The notes below the pieces were generated by a model. It worked only from the letters and a program-made list of their open reading frames with translations, searched no databases and was not told the DNA's origin. DNA of 64,000 nucleotides from Pseudomonas entomophila. Lineage in GTDB: Bacteria; Pseudomonadota; Gammaproteobacteria; Pseudomonadales; Pseudomonadaceae. The first letter of the stretch is position 1; every line of letters starts with the position of its first letter. Positions 9,091 to 19,133 of this stretch are shown here, in pieces. Location: positions 62,001-126,000 of the forward strand of contig NZ_CP063832.1 of assembly GCF_023277925.1 (NCBI RefSeq), given 5' to 3'. The translations under genes and the position numbers were made by a program.

Positions 9091-9995
9091 GCGTGGCCCT
9101 GCTGACTGTCGCGGGCGTGGCCCTGGATGCCTTGCTCGGCGAGCCGAAACGATGGCATCCACTGGTGGGTTTCGGCAACCTGGCCAAGAGCCTGGAGCGG
9201 CGTTTCAATGCCGCAGGCCGCGGTTGGCGCAGCCATGGCGTCAGTGCCTGGTTCCTGGCCGTGGTGCCGCTGACCTTGGTGGCGTTGATCCTGTCCTGGT
9301 TGCCCTGTATCGGCTGGATCGTCGATGTGCTGGCCCTGTACTGCGCGCTTGGCCTGCGCAGCCTGGGCGAGCATGTGCTGCCGGTGGCCCAGGCATTGCG
9401 CCAGGGTGACCTCGAAGAGGCGCGGCGGCGGGTCGGCTACCTGGTCAGCCGGGAAACCCGCGAGCTGGACGAGCCGGCAGTAGCCCGGGCGGCCACCGAA
9501 TCCGTGCTGGAAAACGGTAGCGATGCTGTGTTCGCCGCGCTGTTCTGGTTCGTGATCGCCGGCGCGCCAGGTGTGGTGCTTTATCGCCTGAGCAACACCC
9601 TGGATGCCATGTGGGGTTATCGCAATGAACGCTTCGAGCGTTTCGGCTGGTGCGCGGCGCGTATCGACGATGGGCTCAACTACATACCTGCCCGGTTGGT
9701 GGCGCTAACCTACGCGCTGCTGGGCAAGACCCGGCTGGCCATGAATTGCTGGCGCCGGCAGGGGCCGCAATGGGACAGCCCCAATGCCGGCCCGGTCATG
9801 GCTGCCGGCGCGGGGGCGCTGGGTGTGGAGCTGGGTGGCCCTGCGGTTTATCACGGCCAGTTGCATGAGCGTCCACGCCTGGGTGACGGGCCGATGGCCG
9901 ATGCCGACGCCATCGAGCGCGGCTGGAACCTGGTGCAGCGTGGTGTGTGGCTGTGGTTGCTGGTGATTTGCCTGGGAGGCTACTGGAATGCTTGA
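9087..9995 (+). CDS. cobD: Adenosylcobinamide-phosphate synthase
   Basis: A 302-residue integral membrane protein of the CobD/CbiB family, which attaches aminopropanol (phosphate) to cobyric acid. Visible motifs are [17 protein letters not shown] at the N-terminus, the conserved [14 protein letters not shown] near residue 120, [18 protein letters not shown], and [11 protein letters not shown]. Several hydrophobic helices are present. ATG 9087 overlaps the bluB stop. Note that the name cobD means a different enzyme in Salmonella. Confidence 0.94.
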   Translation: MSVALLTVAGVALDALLGEPKRWHPLVGFGNLAKSLERRFNAAGRGWRSHGVSAWFLAVVPLTLVALILSWLPCIGWIVDVLALYCALGLRSLGEHVLPVAQALRQGDLEEARRRVGYLVSRETRELDEPAVARAATESVLENGSDAVFAALFWFVIAGAPGVVLYRLSNTLDAMWGYRNERFERFGWCAARIDDGLNYIPARLVALTYALLGKTRLAMNCWRRQGPQWDSPNAGPVMAAGAGALGVELGGPAVYHGQLHERPRLGDGPMADADAIERGWNLVQRGVWLWLLVICLGGYWNA

Positions 9996-10980
9996 GCACG
10001 GTGGGCGCCTGCTGCGTGCGGTAGAACACTACGGGATCGCCCGTGAGCACTGGCTCGATCTGTCCAGCGGCATCGCGCCGTGGAGCTACCCGATCCCCGC
10101 GATCCCACAGGATGCCTGGGCGCGCTTGCCGGAAACCGAGGACGGCCTGGAACAGGCGGCGCGGCAGTACTATGGCGTGCGCCAGTTGCTGGCGGTGGCC
10201 GGCTCCCAGGCGGCTATCCAGGCGTTGCCGCATTTGCGTGTGGCGGGTCGGGTCGGTGTTCTGTCGCCGTGTTATGCCGAGCATCCGCATGCCTGGCAGC
10301 GCGCCGGGCACACGCTCGTTGAGCTGGACGAGGCCCAGCTGGAGGGCGCACTCGACAGCCTCGATGTGCTGCTGTTGGTCAACCCCAACAACCCCACTGG
10401 GCGCCGTTTCCCCCGCGATCAATTGCTGGCCTGGCACGCGCGTCTGGCCGCGCGGGGCGGCTGGTTGCTGGTCGATGAAGCGTTCATGGACAACACGCCT
10501 GAACACAGCATCGTCGACTGCGCCGAGTGCCCAGGGCTGATCGTGCTGCGCTCGTTCGGTAAGTTTTTCGGGCTCGCTGGCGTAAGGCTTGGCTTCGTGG
10601 TCGCAGAAAAATCACTGCTGCAACAGCTGGCCGACCTGCTGGGGCCCTGGACGGTCAGCGGGCCGACGCGGATGATCGGCCAGGCCTGCTTCGCCGACAT
10701 CGTCGCGCATCAAGGGCAGATCGAACGTTGCGCGCGGGCCAGCCAGCGTCTGGTGGTAACGCTGCAAAACGCCGGCCTGGCGCCGAGCGGTGGCTGCGAC
10801 CTGTTCCAGTACGTGCGCGGCGAACACGCCGCGCACCTGCATGATTTTCTTGCCCGGCGCGGCATCCTGGTGCGCCTGTTTGCACAACCGCCCGCCGTGC
10901 GCCTGGGGCTGCCTGCCAACGCGGCAGATGAACAACGCCTGGCACAGGCCCTGGCGGATTACCAGAAGGATTCGGCATGA
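9988..10980 (+). CDS. cobC: L-threonine-O-3-phosphate decarboxylase (CobC type)
   Basis: A 330-residue PLP-dependent class I/II aminotransferase-fold enzyme that makes aminopropanol phosphate for the nucleotide loop. It carries VNPNNPTGR, the aspartate in LLVDEAFMD, and the PLP lysine in [14 protein letters not shown] (residues near 190). It overlaps cobD by eight bases and its stop overlaps the cobQ start. In Salmonella naming this activity is CobD. Confidence 0.93.
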   Translation: MLEHGGRLLRAVEHYGIAREHWLDLSSGIAPWSYPIPAIPQDAWARLPETEDGLEQAARQYYGVRQLLAVAGSQAAIQALPHLRVAGRVGVLSPCYAEHPHAWQRAGHTLVELDEAQLEGALDSLDVLLLVNPNNPTGRRFPRDQLLAWHARLAARGGWLLVDEAFMDNTPEHSIVDCAECPGLIVLRSFGKFFGLAGVRLGFVVAEKSLLQQLADLLGPWTVSGPTRMIGQACFADIVAHQGQIERCARASQRLVVTLQNAGLAPSGGCDLFQYVRGEHAAHLHDFLARRGILVRLFAQPPAVRLGLPANAADEQRLAQALADYQKDSA

Positions 10981-12440
10981 CCACCCTCATGGTGCAAGGC
11001 ACCACTTCCGATGCCGGCAAGAGCACATTGGTCACCGCCCTGTGTCGCTGGCTGCTGCGCCAGGGCGTCGCCGTGGTGCCGTTCAAGCCGCAGAACATGG
11101 CGCTCAACAGCGCAGTCACCGCCGACGGCGGCGAGATTGGCCGGGCCCAGGCGGTGCAGGCCCAGGCCTGCCGGCTGGCAGCGCACACCGACATGAACCC
11201 GGTGCTGCTCAAGCCCAACAGCGATACTGGCGCCCAGGTGATCGTGCATGGGCGTGCGGTCACCAGCATGAACGCCGTGGCCTATCACGACTACAAGGTC
11301 ATTGCCATGCAGGCGGTACTGGCCTCCCATGAGCGCCTGCGCCAGGCCTATCAGGTGGTGATGGTGGAGGGTGCCGGCTCGCCCGCCGAAATCAATCTGC
11401 GCGCCGGTGATATCGCCAACATGGGTTTCGCCGAGGCAGTCGACTGCCCGGTGATCCTGGTCGCCGACATCAACCGGGGTGGTGTGTTCGCCCACCTGGT
11501 CGGCACTTTGGAGCTGCTGTCACCGAGTGAGCAGGCGCGGGTCAAGGGCTTTGTCATCAACCGTTTTCGCGGCGACATCGCCTTGCTGCAACCGGGCCTC
11601 GACTGGTTGGAGCAGCGCACCGGCAAGCCGGTGCTGGGCGTGCTGCCCTATGTCACCGACCTGCACCTGGAGGCCGAGGATGCCATCGACGTACGCCAGG
11701 CGGTCAAAGGCGAGCGCGTGCTCAAGGTGATCGTCCCGGTGTTGCCGCGCATCAGCAATCACACCGATTTCGACCCTCTGCGCCTGCACCCGCAGGTGGA
11801 CCTGCAGTTCATCGGTCCGGGCCAGCCGATCCCGCCCGCCGACCTGATCATTCTGCCCGGCTCAAAGAGCGTGCGCGCCGACCTGGCGCAATTGCGCGAT
11901 CGGGGTTGGGACAGTGCCATCGCCCGGCACCTGCGTTATGGCGGCAAGGTAATCGGTATCTGCGGCGGCTTGCAGATGCTCGGCCATGAAGTGCACGACC
12001 CGCTGGGCCTGGAAGGGCCGGCGGGCTCCAGCGCCGGGCTCGGCTTGCTGGACTACAGCACCGTGCTGGACGCTGAAAAGCAGCTGCGTAATGTCGCCGG
12101 TACCCTCGACCTGGAGCAGGCGGCGGTGTCCGGCTATGAGATCCATGCGGGTGTGACCCACGGTCCGGGCCTTGAGCATCCGGCCGTCCAGTTGGACGAT
12201 GGCCGCATCGATGGCGCCATCAGCGCCGACGGCCAGATCCTCGCCACCTACCTGCACGGGCTGTTCGAAGGCAGCCAGTCGTGCGCCGCGCTGCTGCGCT
12301 GGGCCGGGCTTGCGGATGCACAGACCATCGACTACGAGGCCCTGCGCGAGCACGATATCGAGCGCCTGGCCGACCTGGTGGAGCAGCACCTGGATACCGT
12401 GCGCCTACGCCAACTGTGTGGGGTGACCGCCAATGCGTAA
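10977..12440 (+). CDS. cobQ: Cobyric acid synthase
   Basis: A 487-residue glutamine amidotransferase that amidates side chains b, d, e and g to give adenosylcobyric acid. It begins [19 protein letters not shown] (P-loop) and contains [14 protein letters not shown] and the glutaminase Cys in [10 protein letters not shown] near residue 330. The catalytic His is in the [14 protein letters not shown] region. The start codon overlaps the cobC stop (ATGA). Confidence 0.96.
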   Translation: MTTLMVQGTTSDAGKSTLVTALCRWLLRQGVAVVPFKPQNMALNSAVTADGGEIGRAQAVQAQACRLAAHTDMNPVLLKPNSDTGAQVIVHGRAVTSMNAVAYHDYKVIAMQAVLASHERLRQAYQVVMVEGAGSPAEINLRAGDIANMGFAEAVDCPVILVADINRGGVFAHLVGTLELLSPSEQARVKGFVINRFRGDIALLQPGLDWLEQRTGKPVLGVLPYVTDLHLEAEDAIDVRQAVKGERVLKVIVPVLPRISNHTDFDPLRLHPQVDLQFIGPGQPIPPADLIILPGSKSVRADLAQLRDRGWDSAIARHLRYGGKVIGICGGLQMLGHEVHDPLGLEGPAGSSAGLGLLDYSTVLDAEKQLRNVAGTLDLEQAAVSGYEIHAGVTHGPGLEHPAVQLDDGRIDGAISADGQILATYLHGLFEGSQSCAALLRWAGLADAQTIDYEALREHDIERLADLVEQHLDTVRLRQLCGVTANA

Positions 12441-12954
12441 TCTGATCCTGGGCGGTGCCCGCTCCGGCAAGAGCCGCCTGGCCGAACAGTTGGCCACGGG
12501 CAGCAGCCTGCCGGTAACCTATATCGCCACCAGCGAACCCCAGGACGGTGAGATGAGCGAGCGCGTGCGCTTGCACCGTGAACGCCGCCCGGCCGACTGG
12601 GGGTTGATCGAAGAACCCCTGGCCCTGGCCGCCGTGCTGCGCGCCGAGGCGGCTGAAGGGCGCTGCCTGCTGGTGGACTGCCTCACCTTGTGGTTGACCA
12701 ACCTGTTGATGCTCGAAGATGACCTGCGCATCGTCCAGGAGCGCGATGCGCTGCTCGATTGCCTGGAGCAACTGCCCGGCACGATCATCCTGGTCAGCAA
12801 CGAAACCGGCCTGGGCGTGGTGCCCATGGGCGAACTGACCCGGCGCTACGTCGACCTTTCCGGCCTGCTGCACCAGGCCGTGGCCGCGCGCTGCCAGCGC
12901 GTGGTGCTCACCGTGGCCGGCCTACCTCTCATGCTCAAAGGACCTGCTCTATGA
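12433..12954 (+). CDS. cobU: Bifunctional adenosylcobinamide kinase / adenosylcobinamide-phosphate guanylyltransferase
   Basis: A 173-residue protein beginning [18 protein letters not shown], the P-loop of CobU/CobP. It contains [12 protein letters not shown], the [12 protein letters not shown] block (GMP-linkage region with HRERR) and [14 protein letters not shown]. It phosphorylates adenosylcobinamide and then transfers GMP to it. It overlaps cobQ by eight bases and cobT by four bases. It is called cobP in Pseudomonas denitrificans naming. Confidence 0.95.
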   Translation: MRNLILGGARSGKSRLAEQLATGSSLPVTYIATSEPQDGEMSERVRLHRERRPADWGLIEEPLALAAVLRAEAAEGRCLLVDCLTLWLTNLLMLEDDLRIVQERDALLDCLEQLPGTIILVSNETGLGVVPMGELTRRYVDLSGLLHQAVAARCQRVVLTVAGLPLMLKGPAL

Positions 12955-14006
12955 CCCAGACGTGGTGGCGCGACGCCTGCCAACCCCTCGATACCGCCGC
13001 CATGGACCAGGCCCGCGCTCGTCAGCAACAGCTGACCAAACCCACCGGTTCCCTCGGCCAGCTCGAAGGCCTGGCGATTCGCCTGGCCGGTTTGCAAGGG
13101 CGGGAGCGCCCCACCTTGGGGCAGGTGGCGATCACGATATTCGCCGGTGACCATGGTGTGGTGGAGGAGGGTATCTCTGCGTATCCACAGGCCGTCACCG
13201 GGCAGATGTTGCGCAACTTCGTTTCGGGCGGCGCGGCGATCAGCGTGCTGGCACGGCAGCTGGAGGCGAGCCTGGAAGTGGTCGACCTCGGTACGGTCGA
13301 CCCGTCGCTGGAGCTGCCGGGCGTGCGCCATCTGCGCCTGGGTGCGGGCACCGGCAACTTCGCCCGTCAGGCGGCAATGACCGACGCCCAGTTGGCTGGT
13401 GCCTTGCAAGCTGGCCGCGACAGCGCCCTGCGCGCGCTCGAACAGGGTGCCCAACTGTTCATCGGCGGTGAGATGGGGATTGGTAACACCACGGCCGCCG
13501 CCGCCCTGGCCTGCACGCTGATGGGGTGCCCGGCGCGTGAGTTGAGTGGGCCGGGTACCGGCCTGGATAGCGCCGGTGTGCGGCACAAGGCCGAGGTGAT
13601 CGAGCGTGCCCTGGTGCTGCATGGGCTGCGTGCCGACGAGCCGCTACGTGCGTTGGGGCATGTCGGCGGTTTCGAGATCGCCGCACTGGTGGGCGCCTAC
13701 CTGGCCTGTGCCCAGCACGGGCTGCCGGTACTGGTCGATGGTTTTATCTGCAGCGTCGCCGCCCTGGTGGCGGTGCGCCTCAATCCGCAGTGCCAGCCTT
13801 GGTTGCTGTTCGCCCACCAGGGTGCGGAACCTGGGCACAAGGCTTTGCTTGCCGCCCTGCAAGCCGAGCCGCTGTTGGCCCTGGGGCTGCGCCTCGGCGA
13901 GGGCAGTGGCGCTGCCCTGGCCGTGCCGCTGATTCGCCTGGCCTGTGCCCTGCACGGGCAGATGGCAACCTTCGCCGAAGCCGCGGTGGCGGATCGCCCG
14001 GCATGA
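12951..14006 (+). CDS. cobT: Nicotinate-nucleotide--dimethylbenzimidazole phosphoribosyltransferase
   Basis: A 351-residue enzyme that makes alpha-ribazole phosphate from nicotinate mononucleotide and the dimethylbenzimidazole made by BluB. The family motifs are [12 protein letters not shown] near residue 25, [29 protein letters not shown], and the C-terminal catalytic glutamate region [13 protein letters not shown] 12951 overlaps the cobU stop; the longer open frame upstream lies within cobU. It is cobU in P. denitrificans naming. Confidence 0.96.
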   Translation: MTQTWWRDACQPLDTAAMDQARARQQQLTKPTGSLGQLEGLAIRLAGLQGRERPTLGQVAITIFAGDHGVVEEGISAYPQAVTGQMLRNFVSGGAAISVLARQLEASLEVVDLGTVDPSLELPGVRHLRLGAGTGNFARQAAMTDAQLAGALQAGRDSALRALEQGAQLFIGGEMGIGNTTAAAALACTLMGCPARELSGPGTGLDSAGVRHKAEVIERALVLHGLRADEPLRALGHVGGFEIAALVGAYLACAQHGLPVLVDGFICSVAALVAVRLNPQCQPWLLFAHQGAEPGHKALLAALQAEPLLALGLRLGEGSGAALAVPLIRLACALHGQMATFAEAAVADRPA

Positions 14007-14569
14007 TCCTCGACCTGCTGCGCCACGGCGAGACGGCGCTCGGCGGTGGCCTGCGCGGCAGCCTGGACGATGCCCTGACACCGCTTGGCTGGACGCAGAT
14101 GCGCCAGGCGGTGGCCGAGGCCGGCCCTTGGGATGTGCTGGTCAGCTCGCCGCTGCAACGTTGCGGGTTGTTCGCTGACGAACTGGGCGCACGCCTGGGG
14201 CTGGCGGTGCAGCGCGAGGCGGATGTGCGCGAACTGCATTTTGGTGAGTGGGAAGGGCGCAGTGCGGCGCAGATCATGCAAACCGAAGCCGATGCCCTTG
14301 GCCTGTTCTGGAATGACCCCTATGCCTTCACGCCGCCCGGCGGCGAGGCGGTGCTGGCATTTGCCACACGGGTACACGCGGCAGTCGCCAGGCTGGCGTG
14401 CCAGCACACGGGCAAGCGTGTGTTGCTGGTCACCCACGGTGGTGTGATGCGGCTGCTGTTGGCACAGGCCCGTGGTTTGCCACGGGAGCAGTTGCTGCAC
14501 GTCGAAGTCGGGCATGGTGCGTTGAAACGGCTGGTCTGCGAAGGCGACCAGTTGCGCGAGTTGGGTTGA
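14003..14569 (+). CDS. cobC: Alpha-ribazole phosphatase, histidine phosphatase family
   Basis: A 188-residue phosphoglycerate-mutase-like phosphatase with the catalytic LLRHGET at residues 5-11, the second arginine in SSPLQR, a Glu in LHFGEWEG and the second His in VTHGGVMR. It should remove the phosphate from alpha-ribazole phosphate or from the cobalamin phosphate. ATG 14003 overlaps the cobT stop. The gene symbol follows the Salmonella name and clashes with the decarboxylase at 9988. Confidence 0.9.
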   Translation: MILDLLRHGETALGGGLRGSLDDALTPLGWTQMRQAVAEAGPWDVLVSSPLQRCGLFADELGARLGLAVQREADVRELHFGEWEGRSAAQIMQTEADALGLFWNDPYAFTPPGGEAVLAFATRVHAAVARLACQHTGKRVLLVTHGGVMRLLLAQARGLPREQLLHVEVGHGALKRLVCEGDQLRELG

Positions 14570-14570
14570 G

Positions 14571-15305
14571 ATGCTGCCGTTCTGGATCGCCTTGCAGTTT
14601 CTCAGCAGCTTGCCGGTACGCCTGCCGGGCATGCCGACACCGAACGAGATGGGGCGCTCGCTGTTGTTCTATCCCGTGGTCGGGCTGCTATTCGGCCTGC
14701 TGCTGTGGCTGGCCAGCCATCTGCTTCAAGGGGCGCCGGCGCCGCTGCATGCGGCGTTGCTGTTGGCGCTGTGGGTGCTGCTCAGTGGCGCCTTGCACCT
14801 GGATGGCTTGGCCGACAGCGCCGATGCCTGGCTGGGCGGATTCGGTGATCGCGAGCGCACCTTGCAGATCATGAAGGATCCGCGCAGCGGGCCGATTGCC
14901 GTGGTCACCCTGGTGCTGGTGCTGTTGCTGAAATTCTGTGCGCTATGGGTGCTGGTCGAGTGTGGCACCGCTGGCTGGCTGGTGCTGGCGCCCGTGGTCG
15001 GGCGGGCGGCGATGCTCGGGCTGTTCATCACCACGCCCTATGTCCGAGCGGGCGGCTTGGGCGCTGCCCTGGCCGAACATCTGCCGCGCAAGGCCGCAGG
15101 TTGGGTTTTGCTCGGGAGCGTGCTGGCTTGCAGCGTACTGGGGGGCTTGCCTGTGCTTTGGATGCTGCTGCTGTCGCTTGGGGTATTCCTCTGGTTGCGG
15201 CGGTTGATGTGTGTTCGGTTGGGGGGGGGCACCGGCGATACGGCAGGCGCGATGGTGGAGCTGCTGGAGCTGGCGGTGGTGGTTGGGCTGGCTTTGATGG
15301 TTTGA
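14571..15305 (+). CDS. cobS: Adenosylcobinamide-GDP ribazoletransferase (cobalamin synthase)
   Basis: A 244-residue polytopic membrane protein that joins the GDP-activated corrinoid to alpha-ribazole. It has FLSSLPVR, the conserved LHLDGLADSADAWLGG with the acidic metal-binding cluster, MKDPRSGPIAV, and late RLGGGTGDTAGA. It is the last gene of the operon, one base after cobC. A run of nine G residues at 15221-15229 encodes part of the late glycine motif and is a possible slippage site; the frame is intact here. Confidence 0.94.
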   Translation: MLPFWIALQFLSSLPVRLPGMPTPNEMGRSLLFYPVVGLLFGLLLWLASHLLQGAPAPLHAALLLALWVLLSGALHLDGLADSADAWLGGFGDRERTLQIMKDPRSGPIAVVTLVLVLLLKFCALWVLVECGTAGWLVLAPVVGRAAMLGLFITTPYVRAGGLGAALAEHLPRKAAGWVLLGSVLACSVLGGLPVLWMLLLSLGVFLWLRRLMCVRLGGGTGDTAGAMVELLELAVVVGLALMV

Positions 15306-15310
15306 TTGTT

Positions 15311-15398
15311 CCGGCCCTTTCGCCGGTCAGCCGGCGCCCACTGGGCGGGGAGTGCCTGGCGTCGTGCTCACGTAGGAGCCGGCTTGCCGGTGGAAGGG
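15311..15398. repeat. REP pair after the cobalamin operon
   Basis: A degenerate TTTCGCCGGTCAGCCGGCGCC copy and an inverted GTAGGAGCCGGCTTGCCGG copy lie between cobS and the GH5 gene. No separate T-rich terminator is seen in this gap. Confidence 0.65.
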
Positions 15399-15481
15399 AA
15401 GTTGCCTGCTGACGCTTCGGAGGCTTGCACGGGAAACCTGACGTATCCTCGAACGCCTCTTCTTTTTGCCAGGAGCACTGC

Positions 15482-16660
15482 ATGCGCCACTGGATCTTCG
15501 TCTGCCTGCTGACCTTTGCGGCCTCCCCACTCAATGCCGCCGATCTCATCGGCTTCTGGAACACGCCACGCCACGGCGGCAACAGCTTCAACCGCCTGCC
15601 CCCGGAGCAAGCCTATTTCAACGCGCTCGATGGATACGGCGCCAGCTGGGTGCGGCTCTCCTACGACAAGTGGCACCCGGCGCGCCGCGACTTTCTGCTC
15701 GGCGATGCCGACGATTACAAGGGGCTGGTCGAGGCCGACCTGAAGCAACTGCTCGCTGTGCTCGACCGCGCCCATGCAGCCGGCCTCAAGGTTGTGATCA
15801 CGCCACTGTCGTTGCCCGGCATGCGCTGGGCGCAGAACAACCAGGGCCGGTTCGACGATCGCCTGTGGCAGGAGAAGCGCTACTGGGAGCAGTCGGCTCG
15901 CTTCTGGCGTGACCTGGCCCGGGCACTGAAAGACCATCCAGCCATCGCCGCCTACAACCTGATCAACGAACCGGCTCCGGAAAAGCAGGGTGGCCTGGCC
16001 GAGCATGCCGATCCTGGGCAGATGAAACGGTGGTATGCCCAGCAGAAGGGCAGCGCGCGTGACCTGCCAGCCTTGTACAGGCAACTGCTGGCGGCTGTTC
16101 GTGAAGTCGACAGCGAAACACCGGTGATGCTCGATGCTGGCTGGTACGCCGCCGCCGATGCCTTCGGTTACTGGCCCGAAGCGCTGGACGACCCGCGCGT
16201 GCTATACAGCGTGCACATGTATGAGCCCTATGCCGCCACCAGTGCGCCGAACCTGGCCCGTGAACACCCCTACCCGTATCCCGGCCAAGTACCCTTTGCC
16301 GGCCAGGTGCAGCAGTGGGATGCGAAACGGGTCGCCGATTACCTGCGTCAGCCCCTGGCCTGGGCTGATGGAATCAAGCTGCCGCGCTCAAGGCTGGTGG
16401 TCGGTGAGTTCGGTTGCATGCGACGGCTTGCCGGTTGTCGGCAGTACCTGGAGGATGTCCTCACGGTGCTTGACCGTGAACAATTGCACTGGGCGTTCTA
16501 CAGCTTCCGTGAGGACAGCTGGGATGGCATGGACTATGAGCTGGGCACGACGAAGGTACCGTGGGGCTATTGGCAGGCTGCCGAGCAGGGCACTCCTGAC
16601 CCCGTTGAACGCGCGGCGACAGCGGCATTCGAACCGATTGCCCGACGTTTGCGGCCTTGA
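15482..16660 (+). CDS. Glycoside hydrolase family 5 (cellulase-like) secreted protein
   Basis: A 392-residue protein with a clear signal peptide (cut probably after PLNA, residue 19). A TIM-barrel GH5 domain fills the rest. The acid/base Glu163 lies in YNLINEPAP and the nucleophile Glu309 in VVGEFGC. VHMYEPY and a C-terminal W-rich WAFYSFREDSWDG agree with the family. The substrate is probably a beta-linked glucan or mannan, but cannot be set from sequence. AGGAG lies 8 bases before ATG 15482. It appears monocistronic. Confidence 0.88.
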   Translation: MRHWIFVCLLTFAASPLNAADLIGFWNTPRHGGNSFNRLPPEQAYFNALDGYGASWVRLSYDKWHPARRDFLLGDADDYKGLVEADLKQLLAVLDRAHAAGLKVVITPLSLPGMRWAQNNQGRFDDRLWQEKRYWEQSARFWRDLARALKDHPAIAAYNLINEPAPEKQGGLAEHADPGQMKRWYAQQKGSARDLPALYRQLLAAVREVDSETPVMLDAGWYAAADAFGYWPEALDDPRVLYSVHMYEPYAATSAPNLAREHPYPYPGQVPFAGQVQQWDAKRVADYLRQPLAWADGIKLPRSRLVVGEFGCMRRLAGCRQYLEDVLTVLDREQLHWAFYSFREDSWDGMDYELGTTKVPWGYWQAAEQGTPDPVERAATAAFEPIARRLRP

Positions 16661-16695
16661 GTGTTACTTTGAAACGTCTTGCAACATCCATATCG

Positions 16696-16709
16696 CGGGT
16701 ATATACACG
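16696..16709. promoter_or_regulatory. Probable MarR operator upstream of the marR-like gene
   Basis: CGGGTATATACACG differs at one position from the perfect palindrome CGGGTATATACCCG found before the MFS gene at 17137-17150. It ends five bases before the ATG of the regulator, a position that fits autorepression. Confidence 0.65.
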
Positions 16710-16714
16710 TATCT

Positions 16715-17119
16715 ATGTTGACCAGTGAATGCATCTGTACCCATCTACGTCGTGCCGCCCGCGGGGTGAGCCGCCGCTACGACGAAGCCCTTGCCGGTTT
16801 CGGCATCAACGTTGCCCAGTTTTCGCTGCTGCGACACCTGCAGCGGCTCGACCGCCCCAGTATCACCAGCCTGGCCGAGGCCATGGGGTTGGAACGCAGC
16901 ACGCTTGGGCGCAACTTGCGGGTGCTGGAGGCGGACGGCCTGGTACAGCTGGCCGAAGGTGACGACCAGCGTAACCGTGTGGTCTTGCTGAGCGAGGCGG
17001 GCAGGGCGCGGCTGGAGGCCGCATGCCCGGCCTGGGAGCAGGCACAGGCACAGCTGGTCGAGCAACTGGGCGAAGGGCAGCGTGAGGTGCTGGTGCGGAT
17101 GCTGGAGCACCTGGCGTGA
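16715..17119 (+). CDS. MarR family transcriptional regulator
   Basis: A 134-residue winged-helix regulator. The DNA-binding part has TSLAEAMGLERSTLGRNLRVLE (helix-turn-helix with recognition helix) followed by the wing QLAEGDDQRNRVVLLSEAG. ATG 16715 was chosen over an upstream TTG because the upstream start would place the operator-like palindrome inside the gene. Palindromes of the same sequence before this gene and before the following MFS gene suggest that it represses both itself and the exporter. The inducer is unknown. Confidence 0.88.
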   Translation: MLTSECICTHLRRAARGVSRRYDEALAGFGINVAQFSLLRHLQRLDRPSITSLAEAMGLERSTLGRNLRVLEADGLVQLAEGDDQRNRVVLLSEAGRARLEAACPAWEQAQAQLVEQLGEGQREVLVRMLEHLA

Positions 17120-17136
17120 TGCGGTATGACTAAAAG

Positions 17137-17150
17137 CGGGTATATACCCG
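17137..17150. promoter_or_regulatory. Probable MarR operator upstream of the MFS gene
   Basis: CGGGTATATACCCG is a perfect 14-base palindrome between the regulator stop and the MFS start. It matches 13 of 14 bases of the copy before the regulator. Confidence 0.7.
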
Positions 17151-17183
17151 TATAAACCTTGCGATGTGCTGGAGAGAACGACA

Positions 17184-18386
17184 ATGACTTCCGTGTGGCG
17201 GACCAGCGGGTGGGTGTTACTGGGGGCGGCGCTGATCCTGGCGTTGTCATTGGGTGTGCGGCATGGATTCGGCCTGTTCCTGGCGCCGATGAGCGCCGAC
17301 TTCGGCTGGGGGCGGGGGGTGTTCGCTTTCGCCATCGCCTTGCAGAACCTGATCTGGGGGCTTGCGCAGCCGTTCTCCGGCGCTCTCGCCGACCGCCTTG
17401 GCGCGGCGAAGGTGGTGATCATCGGTGGCATTCTCTACGCCGCCGGGCTGTTGCTGATGGCCGTGTCCGATTCCCCCTGGTCGCTGTCGCTCAGTGCCGG
17501 CCTGCTGATCGGTATTGGCTTGTCCGGTACTTCGTTCTCGGTGATTCTCGGTGTGGTGGGGCGCGCGGTGGCACCGGAAAAGCGCAGCATGGCCATGGGC
17601 ATCGCCAGTGCGGCGGGGTCGTTCGGCCAATTCGCCATGTTGCCGGGCACCCAGGGGCTGATTCAGTGGTTGGGTTGGTCGGCGGCTCTGCTGGTGCTGG
17701 GCTTACTGGTGGCGCTGATCGTACCGTTTGTCAGCCTGCTGCGTGATCGTCCGCTGCCCAGCCAAGGCGTCGAGCAGACCCTCGGCCAGGCGCTGCGTGA
17801 GGCGTGTACGCACTCCGGCTTCTGGTTGCTGGCCCTGGGTTTTTTCGTCTGTGGTTTCCAGGTGGTGTTCATCGGGGTGCACCTGCCGGCCTACCTGGTA
17901 GACCAGCACCTGGCCGCGACCACCGGTACCACGGTGCTGGCGCTGGTGGGCTTGTTCAATATCGTCGGTACCTATACGGCGGGCTGGCTTGGCGGGCGCA
18001 TGTCCAAGCCGCGTCTGCTGACCGGCCTCTATCTGCTGCGTGCGGTGGTGATCGTGCTGTTCCTCTGGGCACCGGTCACTCAGTTCAGCGCCTACCTGTT
18101 CGGTATCGCCATGGGCCTGTTGTGGCTGTCCACGGTGCCGTTGACCAATGGCACCGTGGCCACGCTGTTTGGTGTGCGTAACTTGTCCATGCTGGGGGGC
18201 ATCGTATTCCTGTTCCACCAGTTGGGTGCGTTCCTGGGCGGTTGGTTGGGGGGCGTGGTGTATGACCGGACTGGCAACTACGACCTGGTCTGGCAAATCT
18301 CGATCCTGCTTAGCTTGCTGGCAGCCGCTTTGAATTGGCCGGTGCGTGAGCGTCCAGTTGCGCGCTTGCAGGCCCAGGCGGTATGA
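17184..18386 (+). CDS. MFS transporter
   Basis: A 400-residue major facilitator with about 12 hydrophobic segments. It has a typical cytoplasmic loop 2-3 motif (GALADRLGAAKV) and no large soluble domain. ATG 17184 has GGAGAG seven bases upstream; a GTG six codons earlier is less likely. Its placement behind a MarR gene and a shared palindrome suggests an efflux or uptake system induced by a small molecule. The stop overlaps the start of a 40-residue membrane ORF. The substrate is not predictable. Confidence 0.88.
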   Translation: MTSVWRTSGWVLLGAALILALSLGVRHGFGLFLAPMSADFGWGRGVFAFAIALQNLIWGLAQPFSGALADRLGAAKVVIIGGILYAAGLLLMAVSDSPWSLSLSAGLLIGIGLSGTSFSVILGVVGRAVAPEKRSMAMGIASAAGSFGQFAMLPGTQGLIQWLGWSAALLVLGLLVALIVPFVSLLRDRPLPSQGVEQTLGQALREACTHSGFWLLALGFFVCGFQVVFIGVHLPAYLVDQHLAATTGTTVLALVGLFNIVGTYTAGWLGGRMSKPRLLTGLYLLRAVVIVLFLWAPVTQFSAYLFGIAMGLLWLSTVPLTNGTVATLFGVRNLSMLGGIVFLFHQLGAFLGGWLGGVVYDRTGNYDLVWQISILLSLLAAALNWPVRERPVARLQAQAV

Positions 18387-18505
18387 ACCGTTTGCTGGGG
18401 CGGGCACTGCTGGCCCTTGCCGCGTTGCTGGTGTTGGCCTTGGTCTGGTGGGGCTGGCAGAAGGGCGGGTTGGCGTTGATGCAGTTGGGCATGAGCCTGT
18501 GTTAG
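18383..18505 (+). CDS. Small membrane protein (40 residues)
   Basis: ATG 18383 overlaps the MFS stop (ATGA) and the frame ends at TAG 18503-18505. The product is MNRLLGRALL... with one strong hydrophobic helix (residues 5-24, ending LVWWGW) followed by a short tail with a terminal Cys. The coupled start suggests real translation. I do not know a family for it; it may assist the transporter. Confidence 0.55.
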   Translation: MNRLLGRALLALAALLVLALVWWGWQKGGLALMQLGMSLC

Positions 18506-18551
18506 GCGCTACCCTGCACTGTCAGGGAATGTCTTGCAGGAGAACTAAACA

Positions 18552-19103
18552 ATGCGTGCATGGTGGCTGACGATACCCGTGCTGGCCTGGGTGGCTGCTA
18601 CTTCGAGTTGGGCGGCGGATTGCCCGGCACTGCTGCAGGGCAGCCTGCCGGAGTTGCGGGGCAAGGAGCAAATCGACTTGTGCGAGCGTTTTGCCGGCAA
18701 GCCGCTGGTGGTGATCAATACCGCCAGCTATTGCGGTTTTGCCCCGCAGTTCGAGGGGCTCGAAGCAACCTACAAGGACTACCACGGCAAGGGGCTGGAG
18801 ATGCTCGGGGTGCCGTCCAACGATTTCAAGCAGGAAGATGCCGATAGCGACAAGACGGCCAAGGTCTGTTACGCCAATTATGGTGTGACGTTCACCATGA
18901 CCAAGGCGCAGCCGGTGCGGGGCAAGGATGCGATTCCGTTGTTCGTCGAGCTGGCTCGGCAGAGCAGTGCGCCTAGGTGGAATTTCTACAAGTATGTGGT
19001 GGATCGGCGGGGGAAGGTGATCGGGAGTTTTTCGAGTTTGACCAAGCCGGATGATCCGGTGTTCAGGGCGGCTATCGACAAGGCGATCGCTTCGCCGCTT
19101 TGA
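18552..19103 (+). CDS. Glutathione peroxidase family protein, exported
   Basis: A 183-residue thioredoxin-fold protein with an N-terminal signal peptide (cut near SSWA, residue 21). The peroxidatic site is [16 protein letters not shown], the glutathione peroxidase signature with Cys in place of selenocysteine. [10 protein letters not shown], a Trp in [12 protein letters not shown] and a late [13 protein letters not shown] complete the family pattern. It should reduce hydrogen or lipid peroxides in the periplasm using a thiol donor. AGGAG lies before ATG 18552. It follows the MFS and small membrane genes on the same strand. Confidence 0.88.
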   Translation: MRAWWLTIPVLAWVAATSSWAADCPALLQGSLPELRGKEQIDLCERFAGKPLVVINTASYCGFAPQFEGLEATYKDYHGKGLEMLGVPSNDFKQEDADSDKTAKVCYANYGVTFTMTKAQPVRGKDAIPLFVELARQSSAPRWNFYKYVVDRRGKVIGSFSSLTKPDDPVFRAAIDKAIASPL

Positions 19104-19133
19104 TTGTTTGGTTGTTTGGGTTTTGGGCTTTTT

